From contig QYRS01000010.1 of the NCBI GenBank assembly GCA_006503535.1, positions 1,178,001 to 1,242,000 of the forward strand: a stretch of DNA of 64,000 nucleotides. Reading direction: 5' to 3'. Position 1 is the first letter of the stretch, and every line of letters begins with the position of its first letter. Of this stretch, positions 43,857 through 55,559 are shown piece after piece. Source of the DNA: Arthrinium phaeospermum. Taxonomy: Eukaryota; Ascomycota; Sordariomycetes; Amphisphaeriales; Apiosporaceae. The notes under the pieces were generated by a model. That model did not search any database, was not told where the DNA came from, and worked only from the letters and a program-made list of their open reading frames with translations. A program made the translations under genes and the position numbers.

Positions 43857-44993
43857 ATGCCGCCGAAGCGAAAAGTGCCGCCGGCCGTTGAGGATGAAGC
43901 GAATCTGCGCAGGTCGACGCGTCGCAAACCGTCGACCCCCGTCGACGCGCCGCCGGCAAAGGCGACAGCAACAACAACAACAACAAGACCAGCCAAAAGC
44001 AAGGCTTCCACAGCTGTCCCAGTTGAGAACAAGTCTCCGAGCAGCGGCCGCCGCAGCAGTGTGAAGACGGATGACGAATCGAAGGAGGAAGCTGGCAAAA
44101 CGGTACTGTGCTCTCATCTCACCTGTCAACTATTATATACGTTCTTTACTTACACCTGATTTCACAGGGCACACAGGCTAAACCCAAGTCAAAGGCGGCA
44201 ACGAAGGCTGCCAAGGGCACACCAAAGAAATCAGCATCGGAGACGAAGTCTGATGAAGGGTTGAGTGGTCCCTCGTCGGAAAAGTCATACTGGCTCTTGA
44301 AAGCAGAACCGGAGACGCGTTTGGAGAATGGTGTAGACGTTAGGTTCTCTATAGACGACCTGGCTTCACGAACAGAGCCAGAGCCATGGGATGGTATGTT
44401 TCATACCCCCTTCACATGTTCGGGGATGGAGTCGCTTGTTGTGATTATATATTGACAGAAATTTAGGTATTCGCAATTACGCTGCTCGTAATAATCTGCG
44501 GGCGATGAAGAAAGGCGACCTCGCCTTCTTCTACCACTCCAACTGCAAGGAACCCGGAATCGTTGGCACGATGGAGATTGTGCAAGAACATTCCCCTGAC
44601 CGTAAGGGCCATCTTGTTCCTTTCTTCCCACTGTCTCGTTCTTTTCCCACTGTCTCGTTCTTTTCCCACTTTTCTTCCCTACAGGTTTTATCTCGAGCAC
44701 AGCATGCTGACACCATCACAGTATCGGCCCACGATCCTAAAGCGCCTTACTACGACGCTTCATCAAAACCATCTGAACCCAAGTGGAGTGTGGTGCATGT
44801 TGAGTTTCGCAGCAAGTTTGCTCAGCAGATAGGCTTGAAGGAGTTGCGAGAGATGGGCAAACCTGGTCAGCCCTTGGAAAACATGCAGCTGCTCAAGCAG
44901 AGTCGGTTGAGTGTAAGCCGCGTAGGCTCAGCAGAGTTCGAGTATCTGATAGGAGTCGCAGAGGCAAGAGGTGGCATGTCCAAGGAGGTATGA
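43857..44993 (+). CDS. EVE-domain protein (THYN1-like)
   Basis: Four exons: 43857-44102, 44168-44393, 44467-44601 and 44722-44993, 292 residues, all phases closing. The EVE domain, a PUA-related fold, is thought to bind modified cytosine in nucleic acid; human THYN1 is the best-known member. The N-terminal ~110 residues are Lys/Ser/Thr/Ala-rich and basic (MPPKRK, RRSTRRK), suggesting nuclear localisation. The EVE domain covers about 113-290: SYWLLKAEPETR, then IRNYAARNNLRAMKKGDLAF at the exon 3 start, EPGIVGTMEIV, and a C-terminal LSVSRVGSAEFEYL. The last intron has a GTAAGG donor and a GCTGAC branch point before CACAG. It is tail to tail with UTP6, with 56 bp between stop codons. Confidence 0.9.
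44627..44670. repeat. 19-nt tandem repeat in the EVE gene intron 3
   Basis: About 2.3 copies of CCCACTGTCTCGTTCTTTT inside the third intron. The pyrimidine-rich unit lengthens the tract before the branch point. Confidence 0.85.
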
Positions 44994-45049
44994 TGCCTCT
45001 TTTGAAAGTGCGATGTATAAATAGTAGAATGTGCGCTGAACATAAGTGT

Positions 45050-46252
45050 TTATGGCTTCGGCAGAGTCTGGACAGTGTATTCCAAGACCGCACGAAGACC
45101 GGGGTCGAGGTTTTCGCAACCCAACACGGGGTTCATCCAGGCCAGTGTCTTGCGCGCCAGTTGGATCTTGTCGCTGGTCGATGTCAAAGACGACTTGAGG
45201 CGAGAAAGAGCTTCCCGTAAGGCCTTAGGATAGGCGGCCGAGTCAATTTCAATGCCAAGAATAGGCTGTCGGATGAAACAGCTGCATGCCGCTGGGCTGT
45301 GAGCGTAGAGCTCCGACATAGTATCCAGAACATGCTGAACAATCTTCGGTTGAGAAGGGACCTGTGGGAATTCGCCGAAAACGTCGAAGAATTGTTCCGC
45401 TGTAGCAGCGTTGAAGAAAGGTTGTTTCTTGGCGATGTCAAAGATAGCCATCGGTATCGCTCCGTCCAGGGCCGGATTCTTCTCTTCCAGTTTTTCAGTG
45501 GTGTTGTTATCGAAGACCTTCTTCGTTTGGCCATCGGGGTTGGGTATGATCAGGCGTCCGTTCTCGTCCACGTCGTCTTCGCTATCTTCTTCGTCGAAGA
45601 GCATCTGATCGTCGTCATTCTCAGCTTGCTCTGCAATAGCTCTGGCCACGCCACCCTTCTTCTTATTCCGCGCCTCCATCTTGTCGAGCCACTCCATCTC
45701 GCAGCGGGCATATTCGATCCACACCATCGAATCTTTGGTGCAGAACCTCGCTCCTCGCATGAAAAAGTTTCTCGCAGCGCTCATGTCGTTATTGTCGGCG
45801 GCCCTCTTTCCGGCAAGCACCCATAGCTCGCTCTTCGCCGGGTGCATTCTCAGGGCTCTGGTTATGACTCTGCGCCACCTCTTGGTGGCCTTGACATCCT
45901 TCGCAAACGTCAGGTATTCCTTCCATAGCTCGAGACTGCCGGGGTGCCGCGCGATAGAGCGTTCGAGGATGCCGAAGACGCGGCCTTCGCCGGCGTGTGA
46001 AGTGCTTTGACTGATCCGTAGACGAGCGCAGCGCTTCGCGCGCAGCTTCTCAAGAGACCGCTCCCATGCCACGTATGCCAGATAGTCGACGGGCTTGCAG
46101 CCTGGCGAAAGGACCCTATGCTCGAAATCCTCCCGTTTTCGTACTAGATTGCGGATCTCGGCCTGGGAAAAGATGTTCTTCGCCTCGAAGTCGCGGAGCT
46201 GGGGGACGGACTGTTCGAGATAGTAACGGGCTTTGTCGGCAACGGCGGCCAT
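45050..46252 (-). CDS. utp6: U3 snoRNA-associated protein UTP6
   Basis: Single exon, 400 residues. UTP6 is a subunit of the UTP-B module of the small-subunit processome and acts in the nucleolus in early 18S rRNA processing. The N-terminus (DKARYYLEQSVPQLRDFEAKNIFSQ, split here at residues 6-30) is the typical UTP6 start, followed by IRNLVRKREDFEHRV. HAT (half-a-TPR) repeats run through about 60-200: WERSLEKLRAKR, LELWKEYLTFAK, SELWVLAGKRAAD, SMVWIEYARCEMEW. An acidic stretch at about 217-232 (NDDDQMLFDEEDSEDD) precedes the C-terminal helical half. Length is that of fungal UTP6. The start is the first ATG and the frame is intact. Confidence 0.92.
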   Translation of the reverse strand: MAAVADKARYYLEQSVPQLRDFEAKNIFSQAEIRNLVRKREDFEHRVLSPGCKPVDYLAYVAWERSLEKLRAKRCARLRISQSTSHAGEGRVFGILERSIARHPGSLELWKEYLTFAKDVKATKRWRRVITRALRMHPAKSELWVLAGKRAADNNDMSAARNFFMRGARFCTKDSMVWIEYARCEMEWLDKMEARNKKKGGVARAIAEQAENDDDQMLFDEEDSEDDVDENGRLIIPNPDGQTKKVFDNNTTEKLEEKNPALDGAIPMAIFDIAKKQPFFNAATAEQFFDVFGEFPQVPSQPKIVQHVLDTMSELYAHSPAACSCFIRQPILGIEIDSAAYPKALREALSRLKSSLTSTSDKIQLARKTLAWMNPVLGCENLDPGLRAVLEYTVQTLPKP

Positions 46253-47231
46253 CTTGACGGGTTAACGAGGCTGCTTTACAGCCTGTCTAGAGAAGTTTGA
46301 GGTTTTGTAGTCCGATGCAGATGCCTGAAGGTGTTGCCATCAAAAAGCTCGATTAGCAGGAAACGCAGAATTGAACTTTTTAGTGGAGCCCCCTGCCGTC
46401 CGCTGCGTAGTGCGGTGTGGCATCAGGCACAGGCCTGTGGCTTAACCGATAAGACCTGGGGATCAAAAAGATACAGCATTCAAGTACCTCGATACCTGAT
46501 GAGGCTCGGCGTGGGGATTTGCTGTCATTGTGGACATGACGCTACCTGGGGTCATTGAAACATTGACCAACTGTGTACCTAACATATGGAGTCTTCGGTC
46601 AACTTTAGGTACTAATCTTTACCCCAGCTTTCGAATGCGTGAGACACTTGTAGAGAGCCGTGTAGGTAGGGAAGTTGCCGACTTATGCGATGTAAGGCCT
46701 ATGGCCATGTCGCTATGTACGATGATGCCGATAAACAGGACAGGGAAATCTTGGGCCCCTCTTTAAAGCAAACCATGTTACCCTTATTGGACAGGACAAA
46801 CAAATACAGATACACGTCCCCGCGGCTAGATGCAGAAAGCAGGACTGGCCTGACGCCTTCCCACGCGACACAAGAGACCGAAGCTGCCGAAACTAGCTTG
46901 ATCACCGAGCAAAACACAAAAAAGTAACCCTCTGCTTCCTGCCCAGGACCCCAAGCCAGGACCCGAGCGCAATTGCCAAATCAGATGCTCGTCGGCTGGG
47001 TACACGGCACGGTGACAAGCAAATAAATGGAAGCAGTTGGCACTTCATATTGATCAACTTCCCCGCCTCGTTTACCCTCACATTCCTCCCCCCAAGCTCA
47101 TCTTCTCTCGTTCTCGTCTTCCTCTAGCCTGCCAGACAGTAAATGATCCATTCTTTCTTGCCATCATCTGATGTGCGCCCATCCAATTGCTTTAGTTGCG
47201 AGAGGGAGTCGGGTCCCATTCATTGATCACG
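46253..47231. other. Divergent intergenic region UTP6/CWH43
   Basis: 979 bp holding both promoters. The CWH43 side has a CT-rich stretch at about 47060-47130, a typical pyrimidine-rich leader. No gene seen. Confidence 0.6.
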
Positions 47232-50200
47232 ATGGTGTCTTCCACCTACAAGGACAAGCCGAGCGGGGCGCTCTTTGCCTTTAGCGCCAAATGGGTCGCC
47301 TACGCGCATACGATCATCGGATACAGTCAGTGAAGCCTTGCTCTTGTTATTGGGGTTGTATGTTTCGTCTTGGGGTCTAGTCATACTGAAAATGCACCAG
47401 CCGCTTTCGTAAGCGCACTTGTTGTCGGCATATCGCTGCATTATCACAACATTGTCAAGAACGAGTTCTACGGTTACCCGCAAGAATGGTTTCCTTCCGT
47501 TTCGGCCACGATCGGCGACCGATACCCCGAGCGAGCCTTCTTCCAACTCTTCATAGCTTTAACCTCCGGTAAGTAGGCTGTTGTGCACTCGGTGGAGCAG
47601 GACAAGAAGGCTGGTATCATATACACTCTGTCAAGCAACTGGTCCAATCCAGGTGGTCAAGATCTAATATCAATGGTTGCGCAGGCCCTCGGTTCGCTCT
47701 CATTGGACTCTGGTATTTGTTGACAGCAAAGTCCGGAACGGTGCTTCCTAAGTTTGTTGCCGGTGTGGGATTGTTCCGGACCTTTACTTGCGGAGGCTGG
47801 ACCTACGTTACCTCGACAGATGATCATGATTGGCACGACATCTTCATGATATCCTACCTCGTCGCAACCCTGCCTTGGACTCTCGGCTGCATTGCGTTAA
47901 GTCCAGCGAATCCCACAGCGATCAAGTATCGGAAGCGTATTGCTGGCTCTTTTTTCGGCACCCTGGTGCCTTTGGTGTACTTCTTCATCCAGCACAAGGT
48001 CCATCGAGTTGCCGGAGGTAAGTCGCAGCATGCACGATGGCCTAGCTGGGCTGCTAACATGGTATGCATAGCTTATACTACGTATGCCTTCTTCGAGTGG
48101 GCTTTGATCCTGTTTGATGTCGCCTTTGACGCCGTCACCGTCCTTGACTTTGCCACCTTTGAGATTGTCGTCAGAGACGTCGGCGGACTTAGCCAGGGGT
48201 ACGTGCAACGGCTCCCCCAGTAACTGCTTCTAGTGTTTTGCAACTGCACACTCGCTTGAGCTGGTCATCCCGCCATGGGGAAGTCTGTTAAATTGGTCTG
48301 TACAATATCTGCCCATCCAGCTGCCGGTGCCACCTTCAGCCGTCACTTCTCGATAATGGATGAGACGAAATACTTACAGCGTTGCCGCTGGTGCTTCATC
48401 GGTTTTGGCCCCTTTAGCATCCGGCGCCGATGTTATCGTCGGCCGCAAAGACTTCTTCCAGGCGAGATGACTTCCTTGGCGGATGTGAACACGAGTCGGA
48501 AAGTGTGAATGTTGGTTGACTTTTGCTCGAGCGATTGGAATACCCAGCCTGAGCAGCCTACTTCATGCTTGGCTTGGAGCAGTACTGGGGCCTTGGCGAG
48601 TCGGGAGATGGTGAACCAGCTCGAGCGAGTGTGGCAGTGCTTCGTTAGGATCCACGCTTCGCAATTGTATGCTAATGTATGGCTAGAGTGAATAAGTCTA
48701 GTATGTCTGGCACCGCGCTCGAAAGGCAGAAGACGAAGGCTACTGGCGGGATCTTCGACGTCAATTTCACATGGAGAGAGACCTTGGATACGATCGCCGA
48801 AGTGTATCATGGCTATGTTTTCTGGTCCATTCTCACAGGCTTGGGACTTGTGATATGGTACTTCCCACTATGGTTCATGGGTATATCGGGCTATGAGGCT
48901 CTGGTCATGTCCACGATCTCGCCTCTGCTCTTAGGTGTCAAGCCTGTGAGATCGTTGGTCACCAATCACCTGAGAATATGCCATTTCCTCTCACTTGCCG
49001 GCTTACTTGCTTACCTGGTCGAGGACCCAATCTATCGGCTTTTCACCGTCGGCTTTGGCGTATCGATGTCCTGCCTCTCATGGGCGGCCCAACTGTACTC
49101 GGAAAATGCCCACGAAACCCGTCTCGAGTCGAAGGTGCTTGCCTGGTTGGTAGGGTTGGTTCTTTCTTCCACAGCCAAGTTTACCTGGTGGACAAACAAT
49201 CCCATTTGGCCTATCATGCATGCGGAGAACGGGGGCCATAACGGGATTGGGATTATCTTGGCAGTATTGGCTGTGTGGCGGTTCACTCGAAGAGCACCAT
49301 TGAATACCGGGGCCGCAAAGAACGAGAATGTCGGGGGCTCGGCCTTCCTGTCAGCTCTGGGTATAGCAGGCCTTTTCTTTGGCCTTCACTCACTCCTGTC
49401 CGACTCGAGCACCATGATCTCCTGGGTCTGGGAAGGCTACCCTGTGCGTGGTCCTCTCGCCGCACCCCATGGCTGGTTTACGGTTGCAGCCATGACTCTG
49501 GGGCTTTTGATAGGCCTTGCGCACCCGAGCCTGGTTAGCACATGGTCTGCCTACGGCATCGGATGCGTTGGGGCAGCCGTTCTCACATCGTATGGCAACT
49601 GGTATGGATTCTTGGGTGGGCTTGTACTTGCGTTCTACCTGATGGCCATCGCAGGCCCTTTTCTCAAAAACGCTGCCAAGAAGAGCCCCGCGATGAACTT
49701 TGGTCTTGGATTCTTTCTCTACAACATCATGGTTTTATTCCATGTCTGGGTGGTCGCTTATGCCTTCGTTCCAGGTGGTCCTTATGTCCGAGAACACACC
49801 GACTGGGTCATGATTACGATGATGCTGCTGATTGGCGCTGGCGTATTCAACCTGGCCTTTACCAGCCCCCATGAACCTCGGACACCGCAGCGATCTGGCT
49901 CATCACAACATAGGAAATATCATACATCGGCATTGGCGTTGATCAACATGTTCTTTCTCGCAATGGCGTACCTCCGCTTTCCTACGAACGACTATGCACC
50001 ATATCATGCCGAGTCCCAGATCATCACCGCTGGCATCTGGACCATCCATTTCTCCCTTGACAACGACATGTGGTCTTCCGAGAAACGCATCCGCAATTTG
50101 CTCAAGGAGCTTGAAGTCGACGTTGTTGGGCTTCTAGAGTCAGATCTTCAGCGCATCATCATGGGTAACCGTGATACAACACAATTCCTCGCCCACGACC

Positions 50201-50868
50201 TGGGCATGTATGTGGACTATGGCCCAGGTCCTAACAAGCACACCTGGGGCGCAGCCCTGCTCAGCAAGTTCCCCATTGTCAATTCGACACACCATCTACT
50301 GCCTTCTCCGGTTGGCGAGCTTGCCCCTGTGATCCATGCGACTCTGGATTGCTATGGCGAGCTGGTTGACGTATTTGTATTTCATTCGGGTCAGGACGAA
50401 GACGTCGAGGATCGCCGACTCCAGACTGCGTACGCCTCCAAGTTGATGGGCAGTTCTCCGCGGCCCAGCATCCTCTTATCCTATCTTGTCACCCAGCCGC
50501 AACAGGGTAACTACAACACCTACGTTTCGGATCTCTCGGGGATGCACGACGTTGAGCCGAGTGATTGGGATCGCTGGTGCGAGTACATCTTGTACAAGAA
50601 GTTGCAGCGGGTAGCGTATGCCCGCGTAAGTCGATCAACCATCACAGATACCGAGTTGCAAGTCGCAAAGTTTGTTGTCCCCCGGAGAGCAGAGGAAAAG
50701 GCCCTTGTATCCGTTCTGGAGAAGGATGAGCGGGCGAGGGATTGGAAGGTACAAGAAGATGAAGTGCCTGTAGGATGGAGATTCCCGGCTCTGTTCCGTG
50801 GGAAAGGCGTGAGGGGCCATCGCTACCATGTCTTTGACGAGCCTTATTACTACCTGCCAACGAATTAG
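47232..50868 (+). CDS. cwh43: CWH43-type GPI lipid-remodelling protein (junction uncertain)
   Basis: CWH43 exchanges diacylglycerol for ceramide in GPI anchors at the ER/Golgi. Exons 47232-47325, 47401-47568, 47685-48017, 48072-48198 and 48380-~48468 encode the Frag1/PGAP2-like membrane half (for example [37 protein letters not shown]). The large last exon, from about 48687 or 48702 to 50868, carries about ten more helices and a C-terminal endonuclease/exonuclease/phosphatase-like domain ([40 protein letters not shown]). The two halves are one protein in other fungi. Here the exon at 48380 reads [20 protein letters not shown] then hits TGA at 48468-48470, and no GT donor in the right phase joins it to the last exon. 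It may be a frameshift, a nonstandard splice, or a misread. Confidence 0.78.
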
Positions 50869-51189
50869 GTCGGTACTGGCTGGGAGCTAATCATGTATAG
50901 CATGATATGTATACTTATAATGATTGATACCCTTTCGTGGTCTGTATAGAGCATCGAGAGATGGATGGAGTATGGGAGACGGCCGAGAGCCGGTAATGAG
51001 TGCATGCGTCACGTTTGATGATTACATTCTTCACTTGTCTATAACTAGGTCCTACGAATTCGCTTGACTTCACGCATGCTGCTGCCGATTTGCTGACTGA
51101 ATGGCCAACCGTGACTTGGATCTCAGCTAAGCCCTTCTTCTCCAGACCATCACCCCAAGTTGACATATCTCCCCAAACACCATCATCAA
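50869..51189. other. Short convergent intergenic
   Basis: 321 bp between the CWH43 stop and the M13 peptidase stop; both 3' ends. No gene seen. Confidence 0.65.
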
Positions 51190-53906
51190 TTACCACAGTT
51201 CACAAGAGGTCTCCTGCTTCTTGCATTGGAATGCGTCACGGAATGCCTTCGTGTTTGCTGCGGTTCCGAGGATGCGAGGAAAAGGCGGGGAGTGTGCATT
51301 CGCCAGGATGCTGTCCGAAAGCAGGATCTCGCGCGGTATCTTCTGGCACCAAGTCTGCCCGAACGCGAGGAAGAACAACTGGTCGTTGGTGAAATCTTCC
51401 AAGCCCGGCAGCCGCGGGGAGGGGCTCGCGTCCTCGAGCTTCCGCCAGGCCTCGTACGCGAGGCCCAGGCCGCCCGAGTCGGCGACGTTCTCGGCCAGCG
51501 TCACGGTGCCGTTGACGTAGACGGCGTCGCCGTCGTCGTCGCGGAGCGGGGTCCCGTCGTCCTGCAGCACGGGCAGGCGGGAGAACTCGTCGACGAAGCA
51601 CTGGGCGCGCTCCTCGAAGGCGGCCGTGCTGGCGTTGTCCCACCAGCGGCGGTACCGAGCGTCGGGGTCCCAGTCCGGGCCCGAGTTGGTGTCGAGGCCG
51701 TGCGTCAGCTCGTGGGCCTGGATGTAGCCGGCGCTGCCGTACGACAGGTAGCGCGGCGCGCCCGGCCAGGCCAGTGGGGGCTGGGACATGGCCGCGGGGA
51801 CGACGATCTGGTTCGACTCCTTGACGTACTGCGCGTTGCTGATCCAGCTATGGGCCTGGTACTCGGGCCAGCGCTCCCGGTCGGCGGGGCGCTGCTTCAG
51901 GCTTTGCCACACGCGGGCCGAGGACCACTGGCGCAGGGACGCGACGTTGGCGAAGTGGGAGGTGGTGATGTTGACGCCGGCGTAGAACTGCTTCAGGGAG
52001 GATGGGTCCATGACGTTGGGGTCCTGCACCCGCGCAAAGAAGAAGCAAACCACGTTAGCAGCTTGAAAAGTAGCACGGCTTTTGGAGTGGAAGATGAAAT
52101 TCTCACCTTATCTGGGTACCCGACTTCCAGGATCATGTTCTTGACCTTTTCCTGGACCAGAGCCTTGGTCTCGTCCTGGAGCCAGTCGAGCCTGCCGATA
52201 CGCTCAACAAAGGCATCGCGTATGTGATTGGTCTGCTCCGTGGACGATTTATGGATCTCTTCGTTGTAGGTCGCATCCAGGAAGAACTTGCTCATGATCC
52301 ACGAGAGGCTGCTGTCGAGGTAGCTAAAGCAGGCCGGGAACCGGTCTTCTTTGGGGCTCTACAAATACGAGGGGAATATTCAGCCTGGGGACGTCAAACA
52401 TCGATGTTTGTTGATGTACTTACGATGGCCTGGCTAGTGTAGGGCAAGTAGTTCGCGTAAGCCAACGCGAGCATTACGATTTGGAGGGTCGATCGAGGGG
52501 TCTTGCTGATCATCGTGGACAGATCGCTAAAGCTCTTGGGGAGCTGGAACTGCATCCGGTCCAGCTCGCAGCCTTCTGGAGCCAAGGCCTTGATGACCTT
52601 GTCCAATCCGAGGGCGGGCGCTGCCTCAGCTGCGGCCTTGATTGTCGTCGTGTAGACTAGAGAGTCCTAGGAATGAGATAACTGCGTCAGAGCCCAGAGC
52701 CAGTACTCATAGTAAGAGGGACCTCCACAGATGTTTCATTGTCATTGTTTACGTACCGGATCGGCTGTGTATTCAACCAGTGCTGTGTCCGAGAAATTGG
52801 CGAGTTGGGCCGAGAACGCTACCAACTGCTCGGCCAGCTGTGGCGCTGCCTCTCGCGCAGCTTTGGACGGCAAAGTGGCGTTTAGTATCTCTGCAATAGC
52901 GGCGGGTTCAATAGCGGCGAGTGCGTCTATGGTTACTTGAGCGGGCAGGGTCTTCAGTGTGACATTGTTCGCGACATAGAGGCCAAAGTAGGGGATATAG
53001 ACATCCTATCATGTTGGGTCAGTAATAGGCACAGGGGTAAAGAGACATGCTTGGGGGGGGGGGGGGGGGGGGGTGCTGACGGGGTTCTGGTTGTCCAGAC
53101 CGGTTGAGAACTCCCCGAAGACGGGGATCCCGATGGAAGACAGGTAAGCAATCGTTTCAGCGAAGCTGTCATAGTCCTGCTCGGTGATGGTGCTGTTGGA
53201 GAGGTAGTCTGCATCGCCGACAGGGAAGAGTTGAGTGATTTTGGCAGTGATGGCAGAAAGACCGGCGAGCCCTGAGGTATTGCTATCGACTCTCGGTGTC
53301 AGCATCTACTGTTGGGTTGAATACAAATGTCTCGAGAGGGAATAGTGGAAATTTCTGGAATAAGCAGTTATTCCATCCCTCGTGAGACACTGGGCTAACG
53401 TGGAATAACCACTAGAACAGGAAGGAATAAACACCGAAAGTCGCTTACTTGTCTGGCTTGATGTCCATACAAGCCTCGTAGCTGAGGACGAGCTTGTCGA
53501 AATTGTCCTGGTCGTCCGGCGTAGACTTGGCAGGCTGGTGGTCAGTTGAGTGTCCTACAATGGTTCTGGTGGATATAAAGGCCCTCCCTTACCGCATTGG
53601 CTTGAGGGTATGGACCCTCAACAATGGACCGCAGTGTCTCGCGATTCGTATGGGCAATCTCAACCAGTGTTTCCATATACTTTTGATCTGGGAACCTGGT
53701 TGGAAACCCGCCGCAAGAGTCTAGATAATTATGTCGTTAGCCCGGCCGTGAGCCTGTAGAACGAGATGGAAACACATACACTGGGCAAAGTCGTTACACG
53801 GATCCATCGACTTGTAGTCGGGGTGTAGGTTATCCAGAACGTGGGCGGCGGCTTTGACGCACGTCGGCGTCAAGCACACGCTGGGACTCGAGTTTGACTG
53901 ACCCAT
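51190..53906 (-). CDS. M13-family zinc metallopeptidase (neprilysin-like)
   Basis: Eight exons: 53906-53780, 53720-53593, 53534-53449, 53291-53081, 53005-52757, 52666-52424, 52358-52107 and 52023-51190, 709 residues, all phases closing. M13 peptidases cut short peptides on the amino side of hydrophobic residues. The zinc site is intact: HELTH at 536-540 and the third ligand in ENVADSGG (Glu610). The substrate motif NAxY is NAQY, PAAMSQPP precedes it as usual, and the family C-terminus CxxW is present (CELW). The N-terminal domain begins DPCNDFAQYSCGGF across the first intron. No signal peptide or membrane anchor is seen before it, unlike most members, so an upstream exon may be missing. Its position beside a peptide-precursor cluster makes a processing role worth testing. 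Confidence 0.87.
53053..53073. repeat. G21 homopolymer in M13 intron 4
   Basis: Twenty-one consecutive G on the plus strand (C21 in the transcript), starting seven bases after the donor GTCAGC of a 75-nt intron. An unusually long G/C homopolymer. Confidence 0.95.
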
Positions 53907-55559
53907 GGCTACTAATTACAACCAAGGACTGGAAGAATGCAGAATGCGGTGTAACGATCAGGGAAATGTAGGCAGGAAAGACACTATCCTAAATAGTCCA
54001 ATCTGTACACCGTTCATCCGCAACAATGAGGCAAAGGTCTGTACAGCCTTCGTGGCACATACCAAACTAAAGCGGTGAGATTGCAAACACTGCCCGCATA
54101 CGGATGCTGTTCATGGGCTTCGGAGGACTTTCCGTACGAGCCTCAACCAACGTATACGCCGTACCTGAGATTCAGCCAAAAGCGCTGGCACGCTAGATAT
54201 CCTATCTCTATCCAAGTTGACGTAGATGGCAGTACTTAGGACTGCCAGAACAAGATAGAACATGATTTAGCGTGCAGAAGCGATCTAGCAGCCAGCATGG
54301 CAGGGACGACTAGTGCTTACTTGAGAAGCGATCGTCCTATACGCCAAGGGAGCTGAAAAGGATTCGACCTATCACGTACAGACATCTGCGCCTCGCTGGT
54401 CATGCAACGCCAGCATCTATATGCGTCGTCAAATCACCCCGAAGCTCGGAAAAAAAAGAGGCTGGAACCAACCAGGTCGTTTATGGGGAAAACGTTTTGC
54501 AGGCCACAAAACCTGTCACCCCACCTGTGCCTTTCAGATGCCGTGCCAAGACGTTCGATTTAGAAGCTCAGCCAAGAAAGTAGGTAGTCAGCCTTTGAGC
54601 AGGAGAGTGGATACCAGACAATCTCACAAAAAGTAATTAACATCTAGCTGCAGGTTTGCAGCTCAACGGTATCATATCATGGGCGTATGCATCGATGAGA
54701 TCGAGAAACTCGAGCAGTGACCGATTCCCACTAATATACCCAACCGCGCCAGTATAGGTAATGAGAAGTGAATCCTGGAGAGCTGGCTCAGGAATGCATG
54801 TATATCTTGGCATACGTGAGTCGTATTGTGACACTTGAGCTTGGCATATAGTAGACTTGGGAAGTCCGGAGTGTTTGCAATGATAAGTTTTAGATGCGAA
54901 TTTGTCTACACTGGTGCTATTTCCCGCCCATTTCATGTATATGGAATCAACAGGCCATGTTGTACAAAGTTTAAGAGTCGGACCAATTCTAAGAAGGGGC
55001 GATAGGGGAAGTGATCACGGAAAATGCTCAATACCACAGCACCGATTTACCATAAATCACAGCTTGGTTAACATTATAGCATACATATACGGTGATAAGA
55101 GGTCTGTGCCTATTTGAGGACCTACATAACGATTTGAACACTGGAATGGATGCGTCAAGAGACCGATTGAATAAGGAAACATTAGTTTGGTGCGACCCTC
55201 GAAACCTGGCGAACACCATCTTCTGGATACTGCCTGGCCCGTTTCATTGGTTGCATACCAGAGAGTGTTTTAACCGCCTCCAATGACGGACAGAAACTCC
55301 AGAATTTGCATGATCTGCATGCTTATACCCCAAATGGGTCGCATCGAGCTGAGCTGATAAAGTTTTGGCCAACCAACGACGAGTAGACCCACGATACCGT
55401 ATTGCCGCCCTCGGGCGGGGAACCGGCTATCTCCCATTTCGTGGTCTTTCGTAAAAAGTCACTACCCGAGATGCCCATAGTCAAACCTGGCACAGACTTT
55501 GTGTCGTATGTACTTTTACCATACTGCCACGTTGAGAAGATAACAAAAATAACACCGCA
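53907..55559. other. Divergent intergenic region M13/P450
   Basis: About 1.65 kb between the peptidase (minus) and P450 (plus). No gene supported; frames such as 54637-54936 minus look random. Presumably it holds both promoters, and a signal-encoding exon of the peptidase could hide near 53910-54050. Confidence 0.55.

Noticed and set aside
46425..46500. tRNA-like D-arm (GTGGCTTAACCGATAAGAC)
   Set aside because: No proper T arm or seven-base acceptor stem could be folded with it.
48679..50868. CWH43 C-terminal half as an independent gene starting at 48679
   Set aside because: The ATG lies inside what looks like an intron end (branch site and acceptors follow it), and the two halves are one protein in other fungi. 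Kept as an alternative only.
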